A DNA stretch of 64,000 bases from the NCBI GenBank assembly GCA_009363875.1, contig CM018691.1, positions 120,901,404-120,965,403 on the forward strand. The letters run 5' to 3'. Source of the DNA: Mikania micrantha. Taxonomy: Eukaryota; Streptophyta; Magnoliopsida; Asterales; Asteraceae. The position numbers were made by a program, and so were the translations under genes. Shown here piece after piece: positions 10,501 to 18,753 of this stretch. Under the pieces are notes generated by a model. The model worked only from the letters and a program-made list of their open reading frames with translations, had not been told where the DNA came from and did no database searches. Numbering within the stretch: the first letter of the stretch is position 1; every line of letters starts with the position of its first letter.

Positions 10501-11088
10501 GACTACTTCAAACACCCACATGATTTCAAGACGTTGCCTGGATTCGAAGTCAATCAACTAGCACGTCTGAACATGCTCTACAGTGAAGACTCTAGGATGT
10601 CTGCTTGGTTTTCTCGACAGATCAAGTATGAATACCGGAAGAGATGGGTGAACTTTCAACCGCAGCAACCAGAACGATACTATTTGCCAGAGATTGATGG
10701 TGATACCTGCAAGCACAAAGTTATCCTGAAGTGGCTTCCCCCTAAAGTTTTGAAGAAGATTCCCCTGCGGAAGATGCGTCAAGACTTTATGGATGGCTTC
10801 CGATGGTGGTACTATGACGGGAGAACTGGTGAAGCTGTGATAGTCCTGTGCAAAGATAAACAGTGGGAGACTGTTAGGATTTTTGATCCTATGTGGTTGA
10901 CTAACTTGTCCCACAAAGATGTTATTGCACTGCATCGTCACCAGATTTTCTTCGACGTACAGGATATGGAACAGGCACTTCAGTTTATGAGAGTGATCCG
11001 AATCTGCATATGCTTAAGGGTTCACACTGGAGCAGATTGGAAAGCTATTTCAGCAAAGTATTTCAAGAAAGAAACTTCCAAGAGTTGA
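7549..11088 (+). CDS. SIRE-A additional ORF (aORF, so-called env-like position), 1,179 aa
   Basis: I chose the ATG at 7549 (MAGYKSVPKH) because the 22 codons upstream look like a splice-acceptor tract. Residues about 1-240 form a compact domain (motifs FLRRSRIF, QDFWSSADID, LVHCLGSRRGG, MYPRFLQQI). Then come an acidic, Ser-rich linker with basic clusters resembling nuclear localisation signals (RKRKRTEEE, GRGKRSRF), a coiled coil (about 570-680), long Asp/Glu runs (about 690-780), and a Trp/Tyr-rich C-terminal domain (about 945-1179; FRWWYYDGRTGEAVIV). No signal peptide or convincing membrane segment is seen, so a viral envelope role is not supported despite the position. The frame is intact and the N-terminal domain recurs in SIRE-B, so it is a family-conserved protein. 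Function unknown; a nuclear or particle-associated role is a guess. Confidence 0.85.
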   Translation: MAGYKSVPKHNICAHLDLTTPNAKHYSEIITFLRRSRIFTAISTVHVPYLSHQQDFWSSADIDCEAEPIFIRGKVHGHDVVVSAEHIRRVCGFQDSPDQPSLLDRFLVRGCFLRCKYEGDIGAGILNKAFMSPQFKYLAHVLVHCLGSRRGGFDDMRETIQCAFAALVLNKPFNFSEMVFIHMKENVVLKGDKKFIMYPRFLQQIIDAQIPDLPKINADIIRLEHMNDITLNRVLSYRGKERKPTTRSLFGHLSRPDYRAPAGRRWIHVDSDSDIEDIVVPSGGDDSDGDDGDDGAGPSGAGAGESTVLLTTVAMVSSGAGEISAEHMTTAASVSMVDVVSSGVGVDAGGEADVSTVQEEDVDIDSLMDLDFLSTTTSSVTAPLDVTVPHSSGDGDESDDSSDGEEGDEGAIGDGDEESTDSDDLIEEGYEKVMVAGKMVIRKRKRTEEEREEITDPLFVPEFDISPPPRSSAPASAAVVAAASQAISSRAGRGKRSRFSFQRRSELTSAATTTVTSVAAVSVSSLTRTRAIPTQFTTAPLSTPFIREPVYVDASSGPSTVRADVHIPTVSVVDQLSTLNSMVLRLMERSMEQERKAKEQELIIAQLTRKVEEQDTLLLQASDQRADLRARSAQQEEQLLKYIDEHNQLALTASGFNERILLLEAENARLAELVESSKEGPPRLEGGEVHSDDSDKEEEEEESDEEQVDYEDSEKDEESDEDDDDDKDGSGSGSAESSGTDDDDDDDDNNDDQDPPSSEIQSKKTNDKKAQAPPPSSPSKTTEPEATEEVQAVPLRRQLDKTLTMLLDAQGIIQHSVSYDKEEGEIIHCLSKEQIAELFRLNPDEVVTDDTSVPSAEEPEPEPFDDVDEVILEDITDEEYPKYTSAEDELPTFTEPFDQETEDLLVRYLEEQVEASKAEADDQKKRKEEWAAYWEVLKKQSTEKMPATHKKVYRTKGYKAGGQILSWAYFHDLGCYAVKREKGIDYFKHPHDFKTLPGFEVNQLARLNMLYSEDSRMSAWFSRQIKYEYRKRWVNFQPQQPERYYLPEIDGDTCKHKVILKWLPPKVLKKIPLRKMRQDFMDGFRWWYYDGRTGEAVIVLCKDKQWETVRIFDPMWLTNLSHKDVIALHRHQIFFDVQDMEQALQFMRVIRICICLRVHTGADWKAISAKYFKKETSKS

Positions 11089-11097
11089 ACTAGGTCC

Positions 11098-11106
11098 AAG
11101 GGGGAG
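11098..11106 (+). other. Polypurine tract of SIRE-A
   Basis: AAGGGGGAG sits two bases before the LTR start, ten bases after the aORF stop. This is the plus-strand primer site used in reverse transcription, and its position confirms the LTR boundary. Confidence 0.85.
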
Positions 11107-11284
11107 TTTGTTGATACATGTTTTGTCCCTAGTTCAGTTTTGTAACTCTTATCATGTAAATGTTCAAAGTATTAATGGAAGTTGTCTTTATTTCTATTTC
11201 TTAATGCTTATTTCTATTCCTTAATGTCTATTAATGTTTATCTATTTAGTTGATTTGATTATAAATTGAATTGAGTATGAAGGT

Positions 11285-11452
11285 TACTTATTCGGCGAAT
11301 GACTCTAGAATGAAGTCATTCGCCGAATGACAGTTATAGCGAATGTCTAAATTCAGAATGAGTCATTCGCCGAATGACTCATTCGAATGATAGCTCATTC
11401 GAGCTTAGTCATTCGCCGAATGAGCTGCTTCGGCCACTCATTCGGCCGAATG
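11285..11452 (+). repeat. Palindrome array in SIRE-A LTR U3
   Basis: Several copies of TCATTCGCCGAATGA and relatives lie just before the TATA box. It is the same core motif as the two arrays before the aORF, except that the central base is usually C rather than G or A. Likely promoter-proximal regulatory repeats. Confidence 0.85.
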
Positions 11453-11461
11453 ACTACAGCT

Positions 11462-11469
11462 TATAAATA
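11462..11469 (+). promoter_or_regulatory. TATA box of SIRE-A LTR
   Basis: TATAAATA lies about 350 bp into the LTR and is followed by a C/T-rich stretch, a normal place for the U3/R boundary. The genomic RNA would start about 30 bp downstream. Confidence 0.75.
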
Positions 11470-12068
11470 GAAGTTCAAATCATTTCAACTTTAACTTTCC
11501 AGAGCCCTTCTTCTTCCCAGAGACTCCAGTGTCAAAACCCTAGGAGATTAGAGCGGCCATTGATCATCCAAGTTCGAATCTCAACCCGTGGTGTTCGATT
11601 GTTGCTTCCACGTTGTTCTTACAACCTTAGATCACCACGGTTTCTGTTGGTTTCGATTGGAAAACCCTGGAATAGGATTCCGCACTATTCCAGAGGCTGT
11701 CGAGTAGTTTTCTATTGGATTCGGATTGTTTCCGAGCTCCTAATCGGTCCAACATTAACCAAGTAAATACCCATAACCAAATACCATTATTAGCCCATTT
11801 TAATTACATATAAAAAACCCACTTATATTATTTAGCCCACTAACAATTAAATACCCAAAATCAATCAAATTACAAATACCTATTTGAAATTCAGAAGACA
11901 CCGAACGGTTTCGTTGAATTGCTTCAGGCCTTACGCAATTACGCCCTTCCGAAGTACCGATCGGCGATCGTCTGCGAGACTACGACTCTGCTCCCTAACC
12001 TGCGTGAAGAAGATTAAGTTGCCGCCTTGGATAACTGGATAAGTATAAGGCATTAAGGTGGACAGGTG

Positions 12069-12300
12069 GTGAGTAAAACTCTATCATTCATGATTCATAC
12101 GGCATAGGCACTGGCACATAGGCCATAGCCATGTGATTGTCTATATATATATCATTAAATATTAATTTATTTGATTAATAATTTTGTTTGGAAGTTGGAA
12201 CATAAAAAATCAAGAAAGTAATATGTTATAATTTATTTTAGTTTAATACATTTGTAGTTGTATTTTATTTTGTTTTGATTATTTGAGCCTTAAATTTTAG
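12069..12300 (+). other. Candidate 5'-UTR intron of the hAT transposase gene
   Basis: A donor-like GTGAGTAA begins at 12069 and the acceptor-like TTAAATTTTAG ends at 12300, 19 bp before the ATG at 12320. The enclosed sequence is strongly T-rich, unlike the flanking GC-richer leader, as expected of a plant intron. Confidence 0.45.
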
Positions 12301-12319
12301 GTGTTAACATTAATACATT

Positions 12320-13063
12320 ATGGAGAGATTTTTACGAAGAGAATCACCAATAAACGTTGGGTCATCGTCTTCAAGTAATAAATTGTCAAAAATAGATTTA
12401 GATGATCTTCCATGGGATCCATCCGAAAGGAAACCAATTTCATCTTATCATCCTAATCAAAAAGATGAAGTTAGACGAGCCTATTTGCTTAAAGGTCCAT
12501 GTCAACCGACAGGGCATGATTTTCCACAAACAAATATGAGTGGTAAATTAAGACGTTTTAATTCGGATTGGTTTAAAGGAGAACATGGAAATTGGTTAGA
12601 ATATAGTGTCAAAAAAGATAAAGTGTATTGTTTATATTGTTATTTGTTTAAGGAAGGTGGACAAAAGGATGCATTTGTAGTTGAAGGGTTCAATGGTTGG
12701 AACAATACCAAAAGACTTAAGACCCATGTTGGTGATAACAATAGTTTTCACAATAGAGCACGTAAAAAAGGGCGCGACTTACTTGAACAAGCTCAATCAA
12801 TACATGTGGCTTTTGATAAACAAAGTGACAAACAAAAAAAAGAATATAGAATTCGGTTAAGTACTTCTGTTAGACTTGCTAAAGGATTGTTAAATGGTGG
12901 GTTACCTTTTCGTGGCCATGATGAATCTGAAGAATCTTTATATAGAGGTCATTTTTTAGAATTTTTAAAATTGTTGGGAGAAATAAATGAAGAAATTGGT
13001 AAGGTTATATTAAGTAATGCTCGAGGGAATAGTCAAATAAATGAAGAAATCGGTACAGTTTGA
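12320..13063 (+). pseudogene. hAT transposase-like protein, N-terminal part with TTF/zinc-finger region
   Basis: The protein resembles the plant family annotated as TTF-type zinc finger or ZMYM1-like hAT transposases. The start motif MERFL, the segment LSKIDLDDLPWDPSERKPI and the TTF core (NWLEYSVKKDKVYCLYCYLF) at about residues 92-111 are characteristic. After residue about 225 the sequence repeats a short phrase (NEEIGKV, then NEEIGTV) and stops at TGA. The middle of the transposase expected here, including the first catalytic Asp region, is absent. An internal deletion therefore joined this part to 13060-14391 in a different frame. Non-functional as a transposase. Confidence 0.8.
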
Positions 13064-14391
13064 GTTTGGGTAGGGTTAGAGGCCAAGGATATGATGGTGC
13101 AAGCAACATGTCCGGTGAATTTAATGGTTTGAAAGCTTTAATTTTGAAAGAAAATTCGTCTGCGTATTTTGTTCATTGTTTTGCTCATCAACTTCAACTT
13201 GTTATTGTGGCCCTTGCAACCAAGCACCTTGAAATTTGTAAGTTTTTTAAAGAAGTCTCTGATTTAACAAATGTTGTTGGGGCATCTTGCAAAAGAATAG
13301 ATTTGATAAGAGAAAGTCAAAGAGAGAGATTAAGACTGAATCTGGAACTTGAAATCGGGCGTGGAAAGAATCAAGAATTGTCACTTGCAAGAGCTGGGGA
13401 TACACGTTGGAGTTCTCATGAAAAAACACTTCTTCGTTTGCTTGCTTTATATCCTACTATTATTGACGTCCTCGAATATATCGAAACATCCGGATTTGAT
13501 AGTGCTCAACAAAGTCAAGCAAATGGACTTCAAATTTACATGAAGTCATTTAATTTTATATATTATTTGCATTTGATGAAGCATATCTTGGGAGTTACTA
13601 ACATATTGTGTGTAGCTCTTCAAAGAAAGGATCAAGATATATTAAATGCAGTTGAGATGGTTAAATCAACCAAAGAAGAATTACAAAGGTATAGGCTTGA
13701 GGGTTTTACATCACTTTTGAAAGATGTCACATCATTCTGTGATAAATATGAAATTGAAGTGGTTAACATGGAAGACGAGTATAGTGACCTGAAACATCGG
13801 AGAAGGAAGACCAACATCACCAATCGTCATCACTATGAGGTTAATAATTTCAACACAGTTCTTGATATGCAAATTCAAGAGCTTAATAACCGTTTTAACG
13901 AGGTAACCACTGAGTTGCTTATATGTATGAGTTCTTTGAGCCCGTTTCATAATTTTAGTTCCTTTGATATAACAAAGTTGCTAAAGTTGGCTGACATGTA
14001 TCCATATGATTTTAATTTTGATGAAAAAGACAAACTTAAGTATGAACTTGGCCACTACATTCTTAATGTGAAAGAAGATGTGCGGTTTGCAAACATAAAC
14101 GGGATAAGTGATCTTGCCAAAAGGATGGTAGAAACAAGAAAACACATTGATTATCCATTGGTCTATCGTTTACTCACGTTATCTTTAGTTTTACCGGTCG
14201 CAACAGCTAGCGTTGAAAGAACTTTTTCTTCAATGAAGCATGTGAAGACAGAATTGCGTAATAGGATGGGAGATGGGTACTTGAATGATTCTTGCATTTG
14301 TTATGTTGAAAAAGAGTTATTTCAACAAGTTTCAATTGAAAATGTAATGCAACGTTTTCAAAAGATGAAAACTCGTAGGGAACAACTCTAA
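13060..14391 (+). pseudogene. hAT transposase-like protein, C-terminal part with dimerisation domain
   Basis: It is open for 443 codons and begins in the RGQGYDGASNM motif, normally in the middle of the ZMYM1-like hAT protein. It continues with FVHCFAHQLQLV, the DTRWSSHEKTL motif and the C-terminal hAT dimerisation segment (ASVERTFSSMKHVKTELRNR). The ATG at 13060 overlaps the stop of the upstream part and is not a natural start. Because the N-terminal half is in another frame and about 100 residues are missing at the junction, only fragments can be made. The remaining coding sequence is otherwise clean, so the deletion may be recent. Confidence 0.82.
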
Positions 14392-14580
14392 GTTTTTTTT
14401 TTTGACTTGAAAGACTATCGAATTTATATCGTGTGATTTTATTCTCGATTTTTATTTTATTTCTTTATTATGTGATGAGCATCATCCGACCCGAATGATA
14501 AAATCGACCCTGAAAATTTAAGTCCGATGGTATGAAATGGTATAAAACATTTAAATATAGTGACATCGTTGAAAAAAAAA
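14392..14580 (+). other. 3' untranslated and terminal region of the hAT remnant
   Basis: AT-rich, no ORF; begins with a T run and ends with an A run before the terminal repeat at 14581-14596. Confidence 0.5.
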
Positions 14581-14596
14581 CCTAGATCCGCCACTG

Positions 14597-14713
14597 ATAA
14601 TAAGGGTAATTACGTCCATCATATAATTACCTATCTAGGTGGGTATTTAATTAATTGATCAATTTAAATAAATAATCATGAGGGCCACATATTAAATATA
14701 ATTTATTCTAACA
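14597..14713 (-). repeat. Partial 3' LTR of COP-1
   Basis: On the minus strand TGTTAGAATAAATT starts at 14713, one base after the polypurine tract. Only about 117 bp remain before the hAT terminus at 14596, shorter than usual. The hAT element probably inserted into this LTR, or the LTR end was lost. Confidence 0.6.
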
Positions 14714-14714
14714 T

Positions 14715-14724
14715 TCTCCCACTT
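14715..14724 (-). other. Polypurine tract of COP-1
   Basis: The minus-strand reading is AAGTGGGAGAA just before the LTR start TGTTAG, the standard copia arrangement. It fixes the orientation of COP-1. Confidence 0.7.
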
Positions 14725-15026
14725 GGTCAAGCGATTATTTATTATGAGCATTAAATAAGTCCGCAGATTGATAATACTCATTTTAGTTCTAAATTGTTAT
14801 CATAGCAGAGAAATACAGTCATTGAATAAGTTCTTCAATTCAAGACCCCCATTAATCATACCACAATACAAATTTAAAACTTAAGTTAGGATCAATCAAC
14901 AAGTAAGCCCTTTAACGAATGATTTATGTTATTAATGTCTATATGTCATTAGGCATGCATAAACATATATTCAGAGACACACAAATCAAATAAGTGAGAA
15001 AATTCCATTAATCATAAGTAAGTACA

Positions 15027-15544
15027 TTATGCAATAAGGTCTTTACATAAGCCCATCTTCGAAACATGTTCTTCGAATATCTTAGGAGGGAGACCTTTAG
15101 TCATCGGATCCGCAAGCATAAATTTAGTACTTATATACTCAATACAAAGATTATTTTCCTCAACTCGCTCACGAATGAACAAGTACTTTGTATCAAGATA
15201 TAAACTAGCACCGGTCGAACTGTTACTGTTCGAGAAGTTAACGACTGTTGAGTTATCACAGTAAAGCTTCAATGGTCTAGAGATAGAGTTAACGATTTTG
15301 AGTCTAGCAATAAGGTTTCTCAATAGCATTCCATGACAGGTTGCATTGTATACTGCAACGTATTCAGCCATCATAGTTGAGGTTGTTGTCAGTTGCTGCT
15401 TATGACTCTTCCATGAGATCGGTCCGCCTGCTAACATAAAGATGTACCCCGAAGTGGATTTCTTGTCATCTTTGCATTTAGCAAAGTCAGAATCAGAGTA
15501 ACCAACCACTTCCAAATTATCACTTCTTCTATAAGTCAGCTTGA
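15027..15544 (-). pseudogene. pol: COP-1 RNase H (C-terminal end of pol)
   Basis: The copia RNase H is recognisable by VVGYSDSDFAKCKDDKKSTSGY near its start, by MAEYVAVYNA, and by a C-terminal LADPMTKGLPP motif. It is the downstream half of a domain interrupted at 15544/16175 by the Cassandra element; the other half ends in YLQGTKEWK at 16175. Within this segment the frame is open for about 170 codons and ends at 15027. RNase H would remove the RNA strand during cDNA synthesis, but the insertion and other breaks make the protein non-functional. Confidence 0.85.
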
Positions 15545-15815
15545 TGTAACATCCTAGGCAAATCCCACATCAGCCGTGAACAGGAGAGATTCCTGGCTCG
15601 TAAGCAATGATCCACCTCTAACATCACCAACGCGTTTTCGGCTTAGCTGGCTGTGGAGCACATGAAAACTCCATAGTTAAGCGTGCTTGGGTTGCAGGAA
15701 TCCAGGGATAGGTGACCTCCCTGGGAAGTTTTCACCCGGGCAACTGAAGGCAAAACCGTGAGCTCCGAGTGGGCAAAGCGGACAATATTGGTGGTTGACG
15801 GGGCCAAACGTTACA
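15545..15815 (+). repeat. Cassandra 5' LTR
   Basis: 271 bp, starting TGTAACATCC and ending CGTTACA. By eye about 24 positions differ from the other LTR (roughly 91% identity), indicating an old insertion. Confidence 0.92.
15675..15729 (+). promoter_or_regulatory. 5S rRNA-like internal Pol III promoter in Cassandra 5' LTR
   Basis: AGTTAAGCGTGCTTGGG (box A-like) at 15675-15691 and GGATAGGTGACCTCCCTGGG (IE and box C-like) from 15706 match plant 5S rRNA gene promoter elements in order and spacing. One change from the usual GATGGGTGACC is visible (ATAGG). Confidence 0.85.
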
Positions 15816-15903
15816 GAATGGTATCAGAGACACTCCTGTTCTACACGGGATGGTGGGGCAAACCTCATCGAGGACGATGAGTTCCTAAGGGGGGGGGGGT
15901 GTA

Positions 15904-16174
15904 TGTAACGTCCTAGGCAAATCCCACATCGGCCGTGAGCAGGAGAGATTCCTGGCTCATAAGTAATGATCCACCTCTAACATCACCAACGTGTTTTCGG
16001 CTTAGCTGGCTGTGGAGCATATGAAAATTCCACAGTTAAGCATGCTCGGGTTGCAGCAATCCAAGGATGGGTGACCTCCCTAGGAAGTTTTCACCCGGGC
16101 AACTGAAGGCAAAACCGTGAACTCCAAGTGGGCAAAGCGGACAATATTGGTGGTAGAAGGGGTCGGATGTTACA
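15904..16174 (+). repeat. Cassandra 3' LTR
   Basis: 271 bp, starting TGTAACGTCC right after the polypurine tract and ending GATGTTACA. It is the same length as the 5' LTR and collinear with it. Confidence 0.92.
16034..16088 (+). promoter_or_regulatory. 5S rRNA-like internal Pol III promoter in Cassandra 3' LTR
   Basis: Box A-like AGTTAAGCATGCTCGGG (16034-16050) and GGATGGGTGACCTCCCTAGG from 16065. The IE keeps the consensus GGATGGGTGACC, while box A carries two changes relative to the 5' LTR copy. Confidence 0.85.
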
Positions 16175-17134
16175 CTTCCATTCTTTTGTCCCTTGAAGAT
16201 ATCGAAGTACTTTGTTAGCTGCTTCCCAGTGATCAAGGCCAGGATTAGTTTGATAACGGCCAAGCATTCCAGCAATGTAAGCGATATTAGGACGAGTACA
16301 GACTTGAGCATACATAAGGCTCCCAACTACTGATGCATAAGGTATCATTCTCATTTTCTCCTTTTCAGCCTCAGTTTTCGGACACTGAAAGGAACCGAAG
16401 ACATATCCTTTAATTACTGGAGCTACAGAGGGAGAGCAATTGTGCATGTTGCAACGTGTGAGGACCCGTTCAATGTAAGCCTTCTGAGATAAACCCAATA
16501 GTCCATTGACCCTATCTTGGTGAATTTCGACGTCAATAACGTAAGAGACCTCTCCGAGATCCTCTATGTCGAAATTATGTGAAAGTAAGCACTTCTAGTC
16601 ATGCAACATACCTAAGCTATTACTTTCCAGAAGAATGTCATCCACATAAATGACAAGTTTAGTAAAGTTGCTCCCACTCATCTTGAGGTAGGTGCATTGA
16701 TCCACTTGGTTCTTTAGGAAACTGTGCTTCTTCATCACTTCATCAAACTTTAGATACCATTGACGTGAGGCTTGCTTCAACCCGTAAATGGATTTCTTTA
16801 GATTGCAGACTAAATGCTCTTGACTTTCAGGAATGAAGCCCTCAGGTTTTTTCATGAACACGTCTTCACACAAGTCGTCGTTTAGGAAAACAGTTTTGAC
16901 GTCCATCTGATGTAGCTCTAAATTAAAATGAGCTACGAGGGCCATCACGATCCTTAAGGAATCCTTTCGAGAGACAGGAGAGAAGGTCTCTTGATAGTCA
17001 ATTCCCTCTTTCTGAGTGAAACCTTTTGCAACCAATCTTGCTTTGAAGCGTTCAATTTTCCCATTCAGATCCAGTTTTGTTTTGAACACCCATTTACATC
17101 CTACGTGTTTTACTCCATTGGGTAGTTCTACCAA
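16175..17134 (-). pseudogene. pol: COP-1 reverse transcriptase
   Basis: Two open stretches cover the copia RT. 17134-16595 has the N-terminal half with CKWVFKTKLD, QMDVKTVFLN and the catalytic LVIYVDDILL. 16498-16175 has the C-terminal connection with PYASVVGSLMYAQ and YLQGTKEWK. Between them (16499-16594) the frame is disturbed. The catalytic YVDD is intact. Usual copia consensus has KTAFLNG where this copy reads KTVFLND. The C-terminal stretch runs directly into the Cassandra insertion. Expected function is cDNA synthesis in virus-like particles; this copy is broken. Confidence 0.85.
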
Positions 17135-17261
17135 ATCCCAAACATCGTTTTTCTTCTTGAAATCAAGCTTAGCTTTCTTCCATTCAGAAGACTGATCACA
17201 GTAATGGCTTCATGATAAGAGGTAGGATCAGTGAACTTTCCGGCATCCATTTCAGGTTCAG

Positions 17262-17981
17262 TTAGGTAGGTACAGAATCATCAAAGTTAGTAGGCACTTT
17301 AGGCCTAGATGACCTCCTGAGTTGATTAGTGGGTTCAACATGGCTGGTATTGTGTTGATGTTGATTAGAGGAGCTACCTTCATTCTCGGTAATGTTTGGA
17401 GTTGTAGTAAGTCTTGATTGTGTCAGAGTTAGTGTAGTGAAGTTCGGAGTAGCATGGTGTACAAGAGGAGTAATCGGAGGTAAGTTATTTGACGAGTGTC
17501 TCCCCCCTGCATCTTGTACTTCTTGAAAATCAGAATCAGGATTTTCGCTACTCCCACTGACCTTAGAATCCTCAATGAAATGAGCATGCTTTGTTTCTAC
17601 AATTCGAGTGACATGGGTAGGAGAATAGAATCTATAACACTTTGAGTGATCGGGATACCCGATGAAGTAACATGTAACAGTTTTCATGTCAAGCTTCTTT
17701 AAGAAAGGATTATAGAGTTTAGCTTCGGCAAGACAACCCCATACTTTCACATATCTAAGACTCGGTTTCCTTCCTGTCCAAAGTTCATAAGAAGTTTTAG
17801 GGACATATTTCGAAGGAACTCTATTGAGTATATGAACTGCTATCTTTAAGGCCTCGGTCCAGAGGAATGAGGGTAACTCTGAGTTGGCTAACATACTGTG
17901 CACCATGTTCATTAGGGTTCTATTTCTCCTTTCAGCAACACCATTTTGTTGAGGAGTACCGGGCATGGTGTATTGGTTCAC
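17262..17981 (-). pseudogene. pol: COP-1 integrase, C-terminal half and linker
   Basis: It is open for 239 codons and starts in the end of the integrase core (MPGTPQQNGVAERRNRTL, containing the catalytic Glu). It continues through WTEALKIAVHILNRVPSK and the WGCLAEAKLYNP segment, then a Pro/Thr-rich linker ending in RRSSRPKVPTNFDD, which leads to RT. An in-frame stop separates it from the upstream integrase part at about 17982-17987. The stretch 17135-17261 between this and RT is out of frame. Confidence 0.85.
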
Positions 17982-17987
17982 GATCCC

Positions 17988-18753
17988 CTAGCCTTCACAA
18001 AACTCATAAAATGGACCAGGAGCCTGACCCACATCAGTATGTCTACCATAATATTCACCTGCTCTATCTGATCTCACAACTTTTATTTTAAGATTTAGTT
18101 GATTTTCAACTTCAGTTTTATAATCTTTAAAAGTTGTAAGTGATTCAGATTTTTCCTTGATTAGATACAAGTACATGTAACGAGAATAATCATCAATAAA
18201 AGTGATAAAAGAAGCTTGTCCAGTTATTCCAGCAATGGTGTAAGGGCCACTAATGTCAGTGTGAATAATTTCTAATAAATTAGAACTCCTAGTGGCACCT
18301 TTCTCAGTTGCTATTGTCATTTTTCCTTTAAGGCATTTGACACATGTTCCAAAGTTATTGAAATCAAGAGAAGGTAAAACTTCATCCTTCACGAGTCGAG
18401 ATAAGCGATCCCGTGAGATATGGCCTAAACGTTGATGCCACAACATGGATGAAGTTTCTAAGTCTCCTTTTTCTTTTAGTCTTTGTTGAGTTCTCATTAA
18501 TGTTATATGACAATAAAGACCTAGAGAAATCATCATCTAGTTCTAACTTATAGAGACCACCATCCAGAAGACCAATACCATATACTTGAGAATTAGAACT
18601 AATAGCAAGTCTTCCATTACCATGAGAAACATAAAAACCATCCATGTCTAACTTTGGTCCAGATACAAGATTCCTAGAAATTTCAGGAATATATAAGGTA
18701 TCATAAAGTTTAATACATAGACCTATTTTCATTATTAATTCTAAGGTTCCCAC
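17988..18753 (-). pseudogene. pol: COP-1 GAG-pre-integrase and integrase core, first part
   Basis: Two overlapping frames (18753-18382 and 18536-17988) cover LYIPEISRNLVSG, the HHCC zinc region (MLWHQRLGHISRDRL, then CVKCLKGK) and the core with IHTDISGP and VRSDRAGEYYG, carrying the two catalytic Asp residues. A frameshift lies in the overlap. Bases 18215 and up recur in a second copy at 37425 and up, because the tandem duplication boundary cuts this gene. Confidence 0.85.

Larger units (their letters stand above)
1..11754 (+). mobile_element. SIRE-A: Ty1/copia Sirevirus-type LTR retrotransposon, 5' part outside window
   Basis: The order is gag, protease-integrase-RT-RNase H, a long non-coding stretch, a large extra ORF, a polypurine tract and an LTR. 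Integrase before RT is the copia order, and an extra ORF between pol and the 3' LTR is typical of Sireviruses. The LTR begins TGTTG and ends CAACA. The window opens inside gag, so the 5' LTR, primer binding site and gag start are not seen and LTR divergence cannot be used for dating. Pol and the extra ORF are both open over their full length, so this is the youngest-looking large element here, although gag has one stop codon and one damaged zinc knuckle. Confidence 0.92.
11109..11754 (+). repeat. 3' LTR of SIRE-A (646 bp)
   Basis: The start TGTTG directly follows the polypurine tract, and the end CAACA makes a 5-bp terminal inverted repeat with it. Inside are the palindrome array (11285-11452), a TATA box (11462-11469) and a pyrimidine-rich leader. 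The 3' boundary is chosen from the inverted repeat because no second LTR is in the window. The following five bases (TTAAC) may be a target duplication but cannot be paired. Confidence 0.85.
11755..14596 (+). mobile_element. Remnant of a hAT-type DNA transposon, 5' end displaced by SIRE-A
   Basis: The segment holds hAT-type transposase reading frames (12320-14391), a candidate 5'-UTR intron, and at 14581-14596 the sequence CCTAGATCCGCCACTG. Its reverse complement begins CAGTGGCGG, the usual look of the terminal inverted repeat in this hAT group. No matching left terminus exists between the SIRE-A LTR end and the ORF, so SIRE-A appears to have inserted inside the left part. The left end would then lie outside the window, beyond the SIRE-A 5' LTR. 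The bases after the right terminus (ATAATAAG) are a candidate 8-bp target duplication without a visible partner. Confidence 0.7.
15545..16174 (+). mobile_element. Cassandra-type TRIM retrotransposon with 5S-like LTRs (630 bp)
   Basis: Two direct repeats of 271 bp (15545-15815 and 15904-16174) flank an 88-bp interior. The interior has a primer site TGGTATCAGAG (15819-15829, initiator Met tRNA type) and a G-run polypurine tract (15886-15898). Each repeat contains sequence matching the internal promoter of 5S rRNA, the defining feature of Cassandra. There is no coding capacity, so it depends on other elements for movement. It lies opposite in strand to COP-1 and interrupts its RNase H. Flanks CTTGA and CTTCC match at only three of five positions, so the target duplication has decayed or is absent. 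Confidence 0.92.

Noticed and set aside
12320..14391. Host zinc-finger gene of ZMYM type
   Set aside because: Internal deletion, frame change and an adjacent hAT-type terminus point to a transposon remnant.
15545..16174. Genuine 5S rRNA gene pair
   Set aside because: Only promoter parts match 5S; the LTR ends, primer site and polypurine tract identify a Cassandra element.
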